From NCBI RefSeq assembly GCF_000308435.1, contig NZ_BAFR01000107.1, forward strand, positions 62,001 to 126,000: a stretch of 64,000 bases of DNA. The letters run 5' to 3'. The position numbers and the translations under genes are program-made. This document shows, piece after piece, positions 36,736-45,630 of the stretch (positions are counted from its first letter, which is position 1; the number at the start of each line of letters is the position of its first letter). A model generated the notes under the pieces. The model saw only the letters and a list, made by a program, of their open reading frames with translations, was not told where the DNA came from and searched no databases. This DNA comes from Nocardia araoensis NBRC 100135. Lineage in GTDB: Bacteria; Actinomycetota; Actinomycetes; Mycobacteriales; Mycobacteriaceae.

Positions 36736-37971
36736 TCAGCAGCGGTTTCTGCTGGCTTGTCTGCCGCACCGGCTGGGCGCGCGATCCGTGCGGGAAGGCT
36801 GTCGATGTCCGAAAACAGTTGGTGTAGTGACGATCAGTATGGTTCCGGCGGCCAGCGCGATGCCAGACCCCAAAGGCAGGGATGCGGCCTGGGTGTGGCT
36901 CAGCAGGGCGGCTCCGATTGCGGAGCCACCGGTTATGCCGAGTTGGTAGGACACGACGTAGGCGCCGGACGGGACGTCCGGGTCGTCCGGAGCTGTGCGT
37001 AGGACGGCGTGTTGCAGGATCACCGGCAAGGCCGCCGCGGCGGCGCCCCACACCATGACGAGGACGAAGACGACCCAGCCGAGGTGCGCGATGCCGAGCG
37101 CCGTCACCGCGCATGTCAGCGTCGTGGCCACGGTGAGAGTGGTGCGAAGCGGATGGGTATCGAGTGCGCGTCCGACGAGAGCTACACCGAATAAGCCCGC
37201 GATGCCGTATCCGGCGAGAACGACCACCAGCAGCGATCCGCTCAACCCGGCCGGTGCGATCAGTAGTGTCAGGTAGGTGTAGCTCACATAGTGGCCGACG
37301 ACCAGTGCGGTTGTTACGAGGCAGACCACGAGAACTGGTCCGACACCGGAGGTGTCGCGGCCGCGTATCTCGCGCGGTGGTGGGGGTGTTGCGGGTAACG
37401 CGGCTCGTAGCAGGACCGCGGTGGCGCCGGCCGCAGCAGCGAGCGTGAGCGATGCTGCGCGCCAACCCAGTTCGTGTGCCAGGCCGGTGGCGATCGGCGC
37501 ACCAGCGATCAGGCCCAGCGAAGAGCCCGCGAAGACCGCCGCGGTCGCCCGGCCGCGCATTCCTTCCGGCGCGTACCGTGCCGCTACCACGGGGATCTGT
37601 GACCACACCAGGCCGTGTGCGATCGCCGCCACGCCGCGTGCCAGTGCCGCGACCGTGAAGTTCGGAGCCAGGCCGAATGTCACCTGCGAGAGGGCCAGCA
37701 GCACAAGGGAGGCGGTGAGGGCGCGACGCCGGTCCAGCCGCCGACAAGCCCACACCGCGGGCAGCGTCGCCGCCCCGGCCGCGATCGCGTACACGGTGAG
37801 CAGGAGCCCAGCCGTGGCGGGGGCCACGTGCAATCCCATGGCGAGATCGTTCAATGCGCCGATCGGAAATAGCTCGGCGGTCAGGTACACGAACAGTGCC
37901 AGGCCCAGCACCGCCAATCGTTTGTACAGTGCACCGGCCGTGGTCGCTTGCGCTGCGGCCATTCGCGTCAT
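36736..37971 (-). CDS. MFS transporter (DHA1-like drug exporter)
   Basis: A 411-residue protein with twelve predicted helices. The helix 1 region FVYLTAELFPIGALNDLA and the loop 2-3 basic motif RRLDRRRA are typical of the arabinose-efflux/DHA1 drug exporter group. ATG 37971 overlaps the stop of the upstream hydrolase (ATGA), so the two form an operon. Its divergent MerR regulator suggests induction by a small toxic compound. Confidence 0.92.
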   Translation of the reverse strand: MTRMAAAQATTAGALYKRLAVLGLALFVYLTAELFPIGALNDLAMGLHVAPATAGLLLTVYAIAAGAATLPAVWACRRLDRRRALTASLVLLALSQVTFGLAPNFTVAALARGVAAIAHGLVWSQIPVVAARYAPEGMRGRATAAVFAGSSLGLIAGAPIATGLAHELGWRAASLTLAAAAGATAVLLRAALPATPPPPREIRGRDTSGVGPVLVVCLVTTALVVGHYVSYTYLTLLIAPAGLSGSLLVVVLAGYGIAGLFGVALVGRALDTHPLRTTLTVATTLTCAVTALGIAHLGWVVFVLVMVWGAAAAALPVILQHAVLRTAPDDPDVPSGAYVVSYQLGITGGSAIGAALLSHTQAASLPLGSGIALAAGTILIVTTPTVFGHRQPSRTDRAPSRCGRQASRNRC

Positions 37972-38768
37972 CGCGGCAGGCGGTCCAGGAAGGAGGACAC
38001 GTCCGCAACCCACGGCCCAGCCTCCGCAGGCGTGAAAATATGCCCGGCCGACGGGTATTCGATCAATTCGGCACCTGCGATGCCAGAAGCCAACTGGCGA
38101 ACGGTGTCCGGCAGCACGACCCGGTCCTCGCCACTCACGACCACGAGGGTGGGCACGTCGACGGCGGCGAGCAGCGGCCGGATATCGGTGCGGCTCACCA
38201 GCTCCACATGATCGGCGCCGCCGAGGGGATAGCCGGCGCGGATCTGCCGGACCGCCACCGCGTGCTCGTCCTCGGACACAGTTGTGAGCGTTCCAGGTGA
38301 GTTGGCGTAGAAGAGCAACTCGGCCAAGGTGTCGAAATCGCCGCGCTCGGCCAGATGCCGCCACACACGGACCAGTGCGCGTGCCTGCGCGTCCGGATAT
38401 ACCAGCCCGACGGTCAGTACCAGCGCGCTGACGTGCTCGGGATGCCGGGTGGCGGCGGTCACGGCGACAGCAGAACCCAGCGAGAGCCCGACGATCGGAA
38501 ATCGATCCGCACCGGCCGCCAAGGCGGTCGCGACCACGGTGTCGGCGAGTTCATCGATCGACAGCGGCGCGGTCGCCTTCGGTGTTTTGCCGGCGCCAGG
38601 ATAGTAGGGTCCGACGAATCGCCGATCGGTAATGGTACCGATGAGTGGTGCGAAGTTCTCGCGGACACCACCCCCGGCGCCGTGGGCGAGAGCGACCACC
38701 GGACCGGCACCGCTGTCGACGACGTCTACCTGGTCCAACAACTGCTGACGCTGCGTATCGGAAATCAT
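37968..38768 (-). CDS. alpha/beta hydrolase
   Basis: A 266-residue hydrolase with the oxyanion motif AHGAGGG, the nucleophile Ser in GLSLGSA, Asp in SGEDRVV and His in SAGHIF, so the triad is complete. The substrate is unknown. It is the first gene of a two-gene operon with the MFS exporter, opposite a MerR regulator, which suggests handling of a xenobiotic or metabolite followed by export. Confidence 0.92.
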   Translation of the reverse strand: MISDTQRQQLLDQVDVVDSGAGPVVALAHGAGGGVRENFAPLIGTITDRRFVGPYYPGAGKTPKATAPLSIDELADTVVATALAAGADRFPIVGLSLGSAVAVTAATRHPEHVSALVLTVGLVYPDAQARALVRVWRHLAERGDFDTLAELLFYANSPGTLTTVSEDEHAVAVRQIRAGYPLGGADHVELVSRTDIRPLLAAVDVPTLVVVSGEDRVVLPDTVRQLASGIAGAELIEYPSAGHIFTPAEAGPWVADVSSFLDRLPR

Positions 38769-38784
38769 GCCGCGAACCTAAGCG

Positions 38785-38806
38785 TTGACGTTGGCGTGAA
38801 GGTCAA
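38785..38806. promoter_or_regulatory. MerR-type palindromic operator
   Basis: TTGAC and GTCAA arms separated by 12 bases form an inverted repeat in the 67-base gap between the divergent hydrolase/MFS operon and the MerR gene. MerR regulators bind such dyads within a long promoter spacer and twist the DNA to activate transcription. Assignment rests on position and symmetry. Confidence 0.55.
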
Positions 38807-38835
38807 GACGAACTCCGGACCACGCAGGGCACGGC

Positions 38836-39198
38836 ATGCGGATCGGTGAACTCGCCCGCCGCACGGGCACGACGACGCGCGCATTGCGCTATTACGAGGA
38901 GCAAGGACTGCTCGCGTCCGAACGGACCGACAACGGCTACCGGGACTACAACGAGGCATGTCTGATGCGAGTCCGCCAGATCCGGGCACTGCTCGACGCC
39001 GGATTCAACTCGCAAACCGTCGCGCAACTGCTGCCCTGTGCCAGCGGCCCGCGCCCACAACTCGAACTGTGCCCCGACATCGTCGCAGCCATGCAAACAA
39101 CTCTGCAGCGCATCGAATCCGACCTGGAGACCCTCAGCAGCCACCATGCAGCGGTGTCCTCGTTTCTCGAGGATGAATCCTACTCGGAGTCCGCCTGA
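38836..39198 (+). CDS. MerR-family transcriptional regulator
   Basis: A 120-residue protein. The winged HTH begins MRIGELARRTGTTTRALRYY with QGLLASERT in the wing, followed by an antiparallel coiled-coil helix to the C terminus. One Cys lies at residue 43 in the DNA-binding half, and a Cys pair (CASGPRPQLELC) sits near the helix start, a possible effector or metal site. It is divergent from the hydrolase/MFS operon and is probably its activator. Confidence 0.93.
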   Translation: MRIGELARRTGTTTRALRYYEEQGLLASERTDNGYRDYNEACLMRVRQIRALLDAGFNSQTVAQLLPCASGPRPQLELCPDIVAAMQTTLQRIESDLETLSSHHAAVSSFLEDESYSESA

Positions 39199-39247
39199 GA
39201 AGATCCGCCCCAGCACGGTGTGCCCGGCTGCTCGCGAATGCTGCCGA

Positions 39248-39479
39248 TCATTCCAACGGCTCGACCCGGCGGCGCAGCAGGCAGAATTCGTTCCCCTCCG
39301 GGTCGGCCAATACGTGCCACTGTGGGCTGCGGCCCGCCGAAGCCGGTTCCGGGTGGACCGATCTCCGAAGCGTCGCCTTCCCAGCCGAGTTCGACATAAC
39401 CGAGGACTTCGCACCAGAAGTCCGCCAGCCGTTGCGGGTCGGCGCAGTCGATGACGAGTTCGGTGATCCGGCAGGCCAT
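39248..39479 (-). pseudogene. frameshifted, shortened VOC/glyoxalase-like gene
   Basis: ATG 39479 starts a typical VOC N terminus, ITELVIDCADPQRLADFWCEVLGY. After about 50 codons the frame changes: the expected C-terminal strand HVLADPEGNEFCLLRRR is found in another minus-strand frame ending at 39248. The middle of the domain, roughly 50 residues, is also missing. Deletion plus frameshift indicates a dead gene. Confidence 0.7.
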
Positions 39480-39574
39480 CGACGCGACACTACGCGCGCG
39501 AGAAACGTCAGTTCCATAGGCGGCGGACACGCGCACTCGGTCCTCTCGAGTGCCGTCTCGCTCGCGGTTGCGGC

Positions 39575-41866
39575 TCAGCCGAGCAATTGCCGGCTCAATG
39601 CCAGCAGTTCAGCGGTCGACAGGGCTTCCTCCACCACCGTCGGTCGTGGATCCGCCGCCGACGCAGGTGTGGACGGTGGAACACCCTCCGAGTACGCGGG
39701 AGTGAGGCGGATGTCGAGTTCCGCGGCCAGCAACTCGACGGTGGGGCAGCCCCAGATGACGGCGGCGGGGACGTCGATACCGAGTCGGGCGCCGAGGCGG
39801 GCCGACAGCTCCACGGCGTGCACCGAGCCGATCCCGAGCTGTTCGAAGTTCTGCCGGGCGGCCACACGGTCGGGCGCGATGCCGACGACTTCGGCGAGTT
39901 CGGTGGTGACCAGGGCCGCGAGCGCCGCGACACCGGGTGCGTCGGAACGCCGAGGCTCGCTGGACCCGGCAGACGACGCGATCGCCACCGAGTGCCGTAC
40001 GGTCGCGAATGACTCGACAGCTTCGATTGCCGTCTCCGACGATACGACCGGCACTGCCTGCGAGCCTGGGGGCTGCGGGTCCGCCCAGTGCCGTTCGCGC
40101 TGGAAAGGATAGGTGGGAAGGGATACCGGGCGGCCGGGCGGGTTCACCACGGCCCAGTCGGGCTCGACGCCACGCTCGAACAGCGTGCCCGCTGCGTGCA
40201 GCAGGTCGCGGTGATCCACCGTGCCGGGACGCAGGGCCGCGGACAACACGAGGCCCAGTACCGCGTTCTCGTCTCTGTCCACGTCCGTCGCAGCCCCGTC
40301 GAGGTAGGCGTCGAGGAATTCGACGACCTTGTCCACCTCGTCGGCCACTGTCGAAATCCGATGCTGGAAGGCGGTTCTCGTGGCCAGTGTGTGCGCGAGG
40401 TCGCCCAGACGGATGTCGGGGTCGCGCACGAGATGCTCACGCAGCCGACGTGCGTGCTCCCGCAGAGCGGCTTCGGTGCGGGCGGACAGCACCACCAGCC
40501 GCTCCGAGACGCCGCTGTCGACGACCGGATCGGGTGGGGGCGCCGCTTCGGCGATGACGTGGGCGTTCGAGCCGCCGAAACCGAACGCGCTCACCGCGGC
40601 GCGGGCGGGTCCGTCGTGCCGCGGCCACGCCATCTCCGTGTCGGCCACGCGCACTCCTGTTGCAGCGGGATCGAGCTCCGCAGGCGCATGGTCGAAATGG
40701 AGGCTGCGCGGTATCCGGCGATGCGACAGGGCCAGCGCGACCTTCACCAGTCCGGCCATGCCCGCGGCCGCTTCGGTGTGCCCGATGTTGGTTTTGATCG
40801 AGCCGACGATCAGCGGTGCGCCGGGGGCTCTGCCGGTGCCGTAGACGTCTGCCAGCGCGGACAATTCGGCGCGGTCACCGACGGCGGTGCCGGTGCCGTG
40901 CGCCTCGACGTAATCGATCGTCGACGGGTCCACACCCGCTCGCGCGCAGGCCCGCCGCAACAGCTGCCGCTGACCGTCGGCGCTGCTGGCGGGCATGGAG
41001 CGGTGCCTGCCGTTGTTGTTGGTGGCGCTGCCAAGCAGGGTGCAGTACACGCGGTCGCCGTCGCGCAGTGCTTGTCTCAGCGGTTTGAGCACGACGACCG
41101 CCCCGCCTTCGCCGCGCACGTAGCCATCGGCGGAGGCGTCGAAGGTGTGCGAGCGACCGCGTGCGGACAGCACGCCCAGCGCGGACAACCCGATCGTGGT
41201 CTCCGGTATCAGGTTCAGTTGCACGCCACCGGCGATGGCCAGCGCGCTCTCACCCGCCCGCAATGCCTGGCAGGCCAGGTGTACCGCGACCAGCGATCCG
41301 GCGCAGGAGGCGTTGACGGTCATGCTGGGCCCATCGAAACCCAGGAAGTACGACACCCGGTTGGCGATCACGCCCTCGACGTCTCCGGTACTGGTGAACG
41401 GGGTGATGGCGGTGGCGCCCCTGGCGAGTTTGACGGCGCGGTAATCGTTGAATTTGTTGGCGAAATAGACGCCGGTGTGCGGAACCCGGTCGGGCCGGAT
41501 CGCCGCGTCCTCGAGTGCCTCCCAGGCCAATTCGAGCGCCAGGCGTTGCTGTGGATCCATATCGGCGGCCTCGCGCGGGGTGATTCCGAAGAATTCGGCA
41601 TCGAAGCCGGCGACGTCCGCCACATACCCGCCCGCGACCGACACCGTCTTGCCCGCGGCGGCACGATCGCGCCCGCGGTGGTCGCCGGACCAGCGGCCGG
41701 GCGGCGGCTCGTCGGCGATCGCGTCGGTCTCCTCGATCAGCAACCGCCACAACGCTTCCGGAGAATCGGCGCCGCCGGCGAAGCGACAGCTCATGCCGAT
41801 CACGGCGATCGGCTCCGCGCCGACGCGGTCCGGCCGAGAACGGGCGTGCCGCTTGGTCTTTTTCAC
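39575..41866 (-). CDS. orphan AT-less ketosynthase-ACP protein (trans-AT type)
   Basis: A 763-residue protein. It has a KS from about 17 to 440 (FAGGADS, NASCAGS around the catalytic Cys, EAHGTGT, NIGHTEAAAG), the post-KS flanking segment ending YPFQRERHW as in trans-AT synthases, and an ACP near the C terminus. There is no AT, KR, DH or release domain. Two oddities: the usual DTACSSS is NASCAGS, and the ACP serine motif reads GIGS, not GxDS. GTG 41866 is preferred because AGGTGA precedes it; GTG 41875 is also possible. It is divergent from a gtrA-like gene and far from the main cluster, whose AT-TE protein could supply malonate. Confidence 0.9.
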   Translation of the reverse strand: MKKTKRHARSRPDRVGAEPIAVIGMSCRFAGGADSPEALWRLLIEETDAIADEPPPGRWSGDHRGRDRAAAGKTVSVAGGYVADVAGFDAEFFGITPREAADMDPQQRLALELAWEALEDAAIRPDRVPHTGVYFANKFNDYRAVKLARGATAITPFTSTGDVEGVIANRVSYFLGFDGPSMTVNASCAGSLVAVHLACQALRAGESALAIAGGVQLNLIPETTIGLSALGVLSARGRSHTFDASADGYVRGEGGAVVVLKPLRQALRDGDRVYCTLLGSATNNNGRHRSMPASSADGQRQLLRRACARAGVDPSTIDYVEAHGTGTAVGDRAELSALADVYGTGRAPGAPLIVGSIKTNIGHTEAAAGMAGLVKVALALSHRRIPRSLHFDHAPAELDPAATGVRVADTEMAWPRHDGPARAAVSAFGFGGSNAHVIAEAAPPPDPVVDSGVSERLVVLSARTEAALREHARRLREHLVRDPDIRLGDLAHTLATRTAFQHRISTVADEVDKVVEFLDAYLDGAATDVDRDENAVLGLVLSAALRPGTVDHRDLLHAAGTLFERGVEPDWAVVNPPGRPVSLPTYPFQRERHWADPQPPGSQAVPVVSSETAIEAVESFATVRHSVAIASSAGSSEPRRSDAPGVAALAALVTTELAEVVGIAPDRVAARQNFEQLGIGSVHAVELSARLGARLGIDVPAAVIWGCPTVELLAAELDIRLTPAYSEGVPPSTPASAADPRPTVVEEALSTAELLALSRQLLG

Positions 41867-41955
41867 GCTACTCACCTGCCCGCGATCCACCGACCGTGCA
41901 CTCGCGCAACAGGCGGTGCGGTGAATCTGCCGATCTTGTTGTGGGGTCGGGACAT

Positions 41956-42477
41956 GTGCCGGAGACTTTACCTGTGCTGTTTTCCGAAAGCCCCGTTTTC
42001 GCTCGGGTGACGTCCGCGCTGGGGGGCGAGGCACGGCGTCGAGAACTATTCCGTTTCGCTTCTGTCGGTGTCGCGGCGTTCACGCTGGACACCGCGGTGT
42101 TCCTGACCTTGAAGAGCACCGTGCTCGAGCCGCATCCGGTCACGGCGAAGGTGGTCGCGGTGCTGGCGGCGATCACGCTGTCGTATGTGCTCAACAAGCA
42201 GTGGTCGTTCGACGGACGCGGCGGGCGGCGCGGTCATCACGAGGCCGCGCTGTTCTATCTGGTCAGTTTCCTGGCCGTCGCGATCAACACCGCGCCGCTG
42301 TGGGTGTCGCGGTATGTGTTGCATCTCGAAGTGCCCGAGGTTTCTCGTTTCACTCAGAACATGGCCGATTTCGTGGCCGCTCAGCTGATCGGCACCGTGC
42401 TGGGTATGGTGTTCCGGTTCTGGGCCTTCGTGCGGGTGGTGTTCCCCGACCAGGTCGGGCCACCCGGCCCGGCGTGA
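41956..42477 (+). CDS. GtrA-like membrane protein
   Basis: A 173-residue protein of four transmembrane helices, with the GtrA pattern FRFASVGVAAFTLD at helix 1 and YVLNKQWSFDG after helix 2. GtrA proteins are implicated in moving polyprenyl-phosphate-linked sugars across the membrane. GTG 41956 is the chosen start; GTG 41974 also fits. In mycolata such genes usually sit near cell-wall polysaccharide genes, but none is adjacent here. Confidence 0.85.
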   Translation: MPETLPVLFSESPVFARVTSALGGEARRRELFRFASVGVAAFTLDTAVFLTLKSTVLEPHPVTAKVVAVLAAITLSYVLNKQWSFDGRGGRRGHHEAALFYLVSFLAVAINTAPLWVSRYVLHLEVPEVSRFTQNMADFVAAQLIGTVLGMVFRFWAFVRVVFPDQVGPPGPA

Positions 42478-42600
42478 GAGTTCCGATCACCCTGATGACA
42501 ACCCTGTCACGGCTGATCGCGCACCGTGCGGGCCGCATCGCCGCGCCGCGACACCCCGTCGGCACGTTCGCCCTGCCGTGCGGGTGGTAGGAAAGGGAGC

Positions 42601-43962
42601 GTGTCCGCAACTGGCGAAGGATTCGACCCGAACAGAAACTCCCGCGCGGTGTCGGAAGTGGTGGAGCTGGTCAGCACGCTGATCCGCTTCGACACCTCCA
42701 ACACCGGCGACCTGGCCACCACCAAGGGGGAGCGCGAGTGTGCGCAGTGGGTGGCCGATCAGCTGCATCAAGCGGGGTATGTCACCGAGTACGTCGAGTC
42801 CGGCGCGGACGGGCGCGGCAACGTCTTCGCGCGACTGGAGGGAGCCGACCCGAGTCGCGGCGCGCTGATGATCCACGGGCATCTGGACGTGGTGCCCGCC
42901 GAGGCCTCGGACTGGAGCGTGCACCCGTTCTCCGGTGCGGTGCGCGACGGCTACGTGTGGGGCCGCGGCGCGATCGACATGAAGGACATGGTCGGGATGG
43001 CACTGGCGGTGGCCCGCCAGTTCAAGCTCGAGGGCACGGTGCCGCCGCGCGATCTGGTCTTCGCCTTCCTCGCCGACGAGGAGAACGGCGGCAAGTGGGG
43101 TTCGCAGTGGCTGGTGGACAACCGCCCCGATCTGTTCGACGGCATCACCGAGGCGGTGGGGGAGGTCGGCGGGTTCTCGCTGACCGTGCCGCGGCCCGAC
43201 GGCACCGAACGCAGGCTGTATCTGGTGGAGACCGCCGAGAAGGGGCTGGGCTGGATGCGGTTGCGCGCCAAGGCCCGCGCGGGCCACGGCTCGTTCCTGC
43301 ACGAGGACAACGCCGTCACCATCCTCGCCGACGCGGTGGCCCGTCTGGGCAAACACACCTTCCCGTTGGTGCTGTCGGATTCGGTGGCCGCGTTCCTCGC
43401 CGCCGTTGCCGAGGAGACGGGTCTGGAGTTCGATCCGGCGAGTCCCGACATCGAGGGCCAGCTGGCGAAGTTGGGCACCATCTCCCGCATCATCGGCGCG
43501 ACCCTGCGCGACACGGCGAACCCCACCATGCTGCAGGCCGGTTACAAGGCCAACGTGATCCCGCAGACCGCCGAGGCGGTGGTGGACTGCCGTGTGGTTC
43601 CCGGACGGCAGGCAGAGTTCGAGCGGGAGGTGGACGAGCTGATCGGCCCCGACGTCGAACGGGAGTGGATCACCAAGCTCGACTCCTACGAAACGACCTT
43701 CGACGGCGATCTGGTCGAAGCGATGAACAACGCCGTGCTGGCCCACGACCCGCGCGGCCGCACCGTGCCCTACATGCTCTCCGGCGGGACGGATGCGAAG
43801 GCGTTCGCCCGCTTGGGTATTCGCTGCTTCGGTTTCGCGCCGTTGCAGCTGCCGCCGGAGCTGGACTTCACCGCCCTGTTCCACGGCGTCGACGAGCGGG
43901 TGCCGGTGGAGGCCCTCGAATTCGGCACCCGCGTGCTGGAACACTTCCTACTGCACAGCTGA
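42601..43962 (+). CDS. M20 family metallopeptidase/deacylase
   Basis: A 453-residue member of the ArgE/DapE/carboxypeptidase family. It has metal ligands in HGHLDVVP and GRGAIDMK, the catalytic/metal pair DEE at ADEENGG and a later metal His in the C-terminal lid region. The insertion after about residue 200 is the dimerisation domain. GTG 42601 follows AAAGGGAG. It likely hydrolyses a dipeptide or N-acyl amino acid; the substrate is not predictable. The PEBP gene starts 22 bases downstream. Confidence 0.93.
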   Translation: MSATGEGFDPNRNSRAVSEVVELVSTLIRFDTSNTGDLATTKGERECAQWVADQLHQAGYVTEYVESGADGRGNVFARLEGADPSRGALMIHGHLDVVPAEASDWSVHPFSGAVRDGYVWGRGAIDMKDMVGMALAVARQFKLEGTVPPRDLVFAFLADEENGGKWGSQWLVDNRPDLFDGITEAVGEVGGFSLTVPRPDGTERRLYLVETAEKGLGWMRLRAKARAGHGSFLHEDNAVTILADAVARLGKHTFPLVLSDSVAAFLAAVAEETGLEFDPASPDIEGQLAKLGTISRIIGATLRDTANPTMLQAGYKANVIPQTAEAVVDCRVVPGRQAEFEREVDELIGPDVEREWITKLDSYETTFDGDLVEAMNNAVLAHDPRGRTVPYMLSGGTDAKAFARLGIRCFGFAPLQLPPELDFTALFHGVDERVPVEALEFGTRVLEHFLLHS

Positions 43963-43984
43963 TCCGATCCGGAAGAGAGGTTTC

Positions 43985-44518
43985 ATGACCTACAACCCCT
44001 ACGACGCGCTTCCGCAGGTGCCGTCGTTCACGCTCACCTCCGACGACGTCACCGACGGACAGCCGTTCAAAAATGAGCAGGTCAGCGGCATCTTCGGGGC
44101 GGGTGGCCAGGATATCTCCCCGCAGCTGTCCTGGTCGGGTTTCCCTGCGGAGACCAAGAGTTTCGCGGTGACGGTGTACGACCCCGACGCCCCCACCGCC
44201 TCCGGCTTCTGGCATTGGGTCGTCGCCGATATCCCCGTGAGCGCGACCTCCCTGCCCGCGGGCGCGGGCAGCGGCGAAGAGGGCGGCGCGATGCCGACCG
44301 GTTCGATCACCCTGCGCAACGACGGCGGCTTCCACGGCTTCGTCGGCGCGGCCCCTCCGCCCGGGCACGGCCCGCACCGCTACTTCATCGTCGTGCACGC
44401 CGTCGATGTCGAGAGCCTGGGCATCGATGAGACCGCCAGCCCCGCCTACCTGGGCTTCAACCTGTTCTCCCACACCCTTGCCCGCGCGACCCTGATCGCC
44501 ACCTACGAGCAGAAGTAG
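43985..44518 (+). CDS. PEBP / YbhB-YbcL family protein
   Basis: A 177-residue phosphatidylethanolamine-binding-protein fold. Ligand-pocket motifs are [15 protein letters not shown] and the [15 protein letters not shown] region. In mycobacteria a homologue (Rv2140c) binds phospholipid-like ligands. There is no signal peptide. GAAGAGAGG precedes ATG 43985. It is probably co-transcribed with the M20 peptidase and ends at a strong hairpin. Confidence 0.93.
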   Translation: MTYNPYDALPQVPSFTLTSDDVTDGQPFKNEQVSGIFGAGGQDISPQLSWSGFPAETKSFAVTVYDPDAPTASGFWHWVVADIPVSATSLPAGAGSGEEGGAMPTGSITLRNDGGFHGFVGAAPPPGHGPHRYFIVVHAVDVESLGIDETASPAYLGFNLFSHTLARATLIATYEQK

Positions 44519-44535
44519 GAACCGCCGCACGGATC

Positions 44536-44564
44536 GTGGCCCTGAGCGAAACGCTCGGGGCCAC
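44536..44564 (+). terminator. strong hairpin after the PEBP gene
   Basis: A 13-bp stem (GTGGCCCTGAGCG with CGCTCGGGGCCAC, one G-T pair) closes a three-base AAA loop 17 bases after the stop. Only a few T residues follow (GCTTTC), so this is a GC-rich actinobacterial-style terminator. Confidence 0.75.
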
Positions 44565-44638
44565 GGTGCTTTCTGGTGGCAGCGCTCATGCAAAGGAATT
44601 CGCGGGCGCGAATCGCCTGCGCCGTCGAGAATCGCCCT

Positions 44639-45070
44639 ATGGACATCTCTGAAGCGGTCCGAGGCGCGCGCCTGCTCGCTGCCGATATCGAACGGTCCCT
44701 CGGCTTCTCGGCAAGGGTCGGCACCGAGTACCCCGAACAGTGGCGCCGCTTCCACGGGCTGGCGGGGCGTCCGATCCCGACGGCGTGGGTGAGCATTTCG
44801 GTGCCGGAGGTCGGCACGACCATAGCCCTCGATCCCAGCGACCCGGGCAGTACGACTGCCGAAGGGTTCGCGAATGAGCTCGTGCAGGTTCTGCAGGACG
44901 ATATCCAGATCCACCTGCGCGAGCCGTGGCCGAGGGATCCCGCCGCGAGCGGCCACGCCCTGGTGGCGACCGAGCGGGGCTGGCAGGGCACGGTGGATCG
45001 CGACCATCTGGTTCCGTATGGCGAACTCGGACCGGCACTTGATCCGACCAGTCGGTATTTCCAGCGCTGA
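44639..45070 (+). CDS. hypothetical protein
   Basis: A 143-residue soluble, acidic protein. The frame has strong actinobacterial codon bias. No motif or family was recognised; a pattern of Trp and Asp/Glu residues in the last third does not match a known catalytic site. ATG 44639 has no clear ribosome site; ATG 44576 or 44591 would extend it by a basic segment. Confidence 0.6.
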   Translation: MDISEAVRGARLLAADIERSLGFSARVGTEYPEQWRRFHGLAGRPIPTAWVSISVPEVGTTIALDPSDPGSTTAEGFANELVQVLQDDIQIHLREPWPRDPAASGHALVATERGWQGTVDRDHLVPYGELGPALDPTSRYFQR

Positions 45071-45165
45071 CTCGTTTCTCGTCGCGGCCTGGCCGTTCGC
45101 AGGCGCTACGCTGCCGCTGGACAGCCGCCCAAGTGGGCGCGTGAGGGATTGATGAGGGTAAGAAA

Positions 45166-45591
45166 TTGATCATTCGCACGGAAACGGCCTGGGTGCTCTT
45201 CTTAGCCGGGCTCATCTTCCTGTGGGCGCTGGTGCTCGGCGTGTGGAAGTGGCAGGCGATGACCACTTCGCCGAACGGCCTGGCCCACCCCTACGTCGAC
45301 ATCGCCCACCGAGCCGCGTTGCTGTATTCGTTCGCGACCGGATTGATCGCGTGGTTCGTCGAACTGTCCGGCTGGCCCACCGCGGTGAACGCCACCGCGG
45401 CCGGGGCGATCATCCTGCTGTTCGTGGTGACGATCGCGAACTACATTCGGCTCGGACTACAGCGCGAGACCGACAACCAGATGCGCAACCCACCGCCGTC
45501 GATGCGTTTCGTCCTCGCAGCGTTGATCATCGGCGAGATCGGCGGATTCGCGGTGCTGCTGGTCGGCTTCGCCGTGGAACAACTGGGGTAG
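45166..45591 (+). CDS. small four-helix membrane protein
   Basis: A 141-residue protein with hydrophobic segments at about 7-29, 48-68, 72-95 and 115-137. It starts with TTG 45166, supported by GAGGGT seven to eight bases upstream; the nearby ATG at 45152 is out of frame. No functional motif. It is convergent with the TPR regulator, with a 40-base gap. Confidence 0.75.
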   Translation: MIIRTETAWVLFLAGLIFLWALVLGVWKWQAMTTSPNGLAHPYVDIAHRAALLYSFATGLIAWFVELSGWPTAVNATAAGAIILLFVVTIANYIRLGLQRETDNQMRNPPPSMRFVLAALIIGEIGGFAVLLVGFAVEQLG

Positions 45592-45630
45592 TCGATTCGG
45601 ATCGGCGGCTTCGGACCCGCTGCTGTGAAG

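Noticed and set aside
40088..42010. 640-codon plus-strand frame opposite the orphan KS-ACP
   Set aside because: The minus strand has an intact ketosynthase; the plus frame is a Gly/Arg/Val/His-rich shadow.
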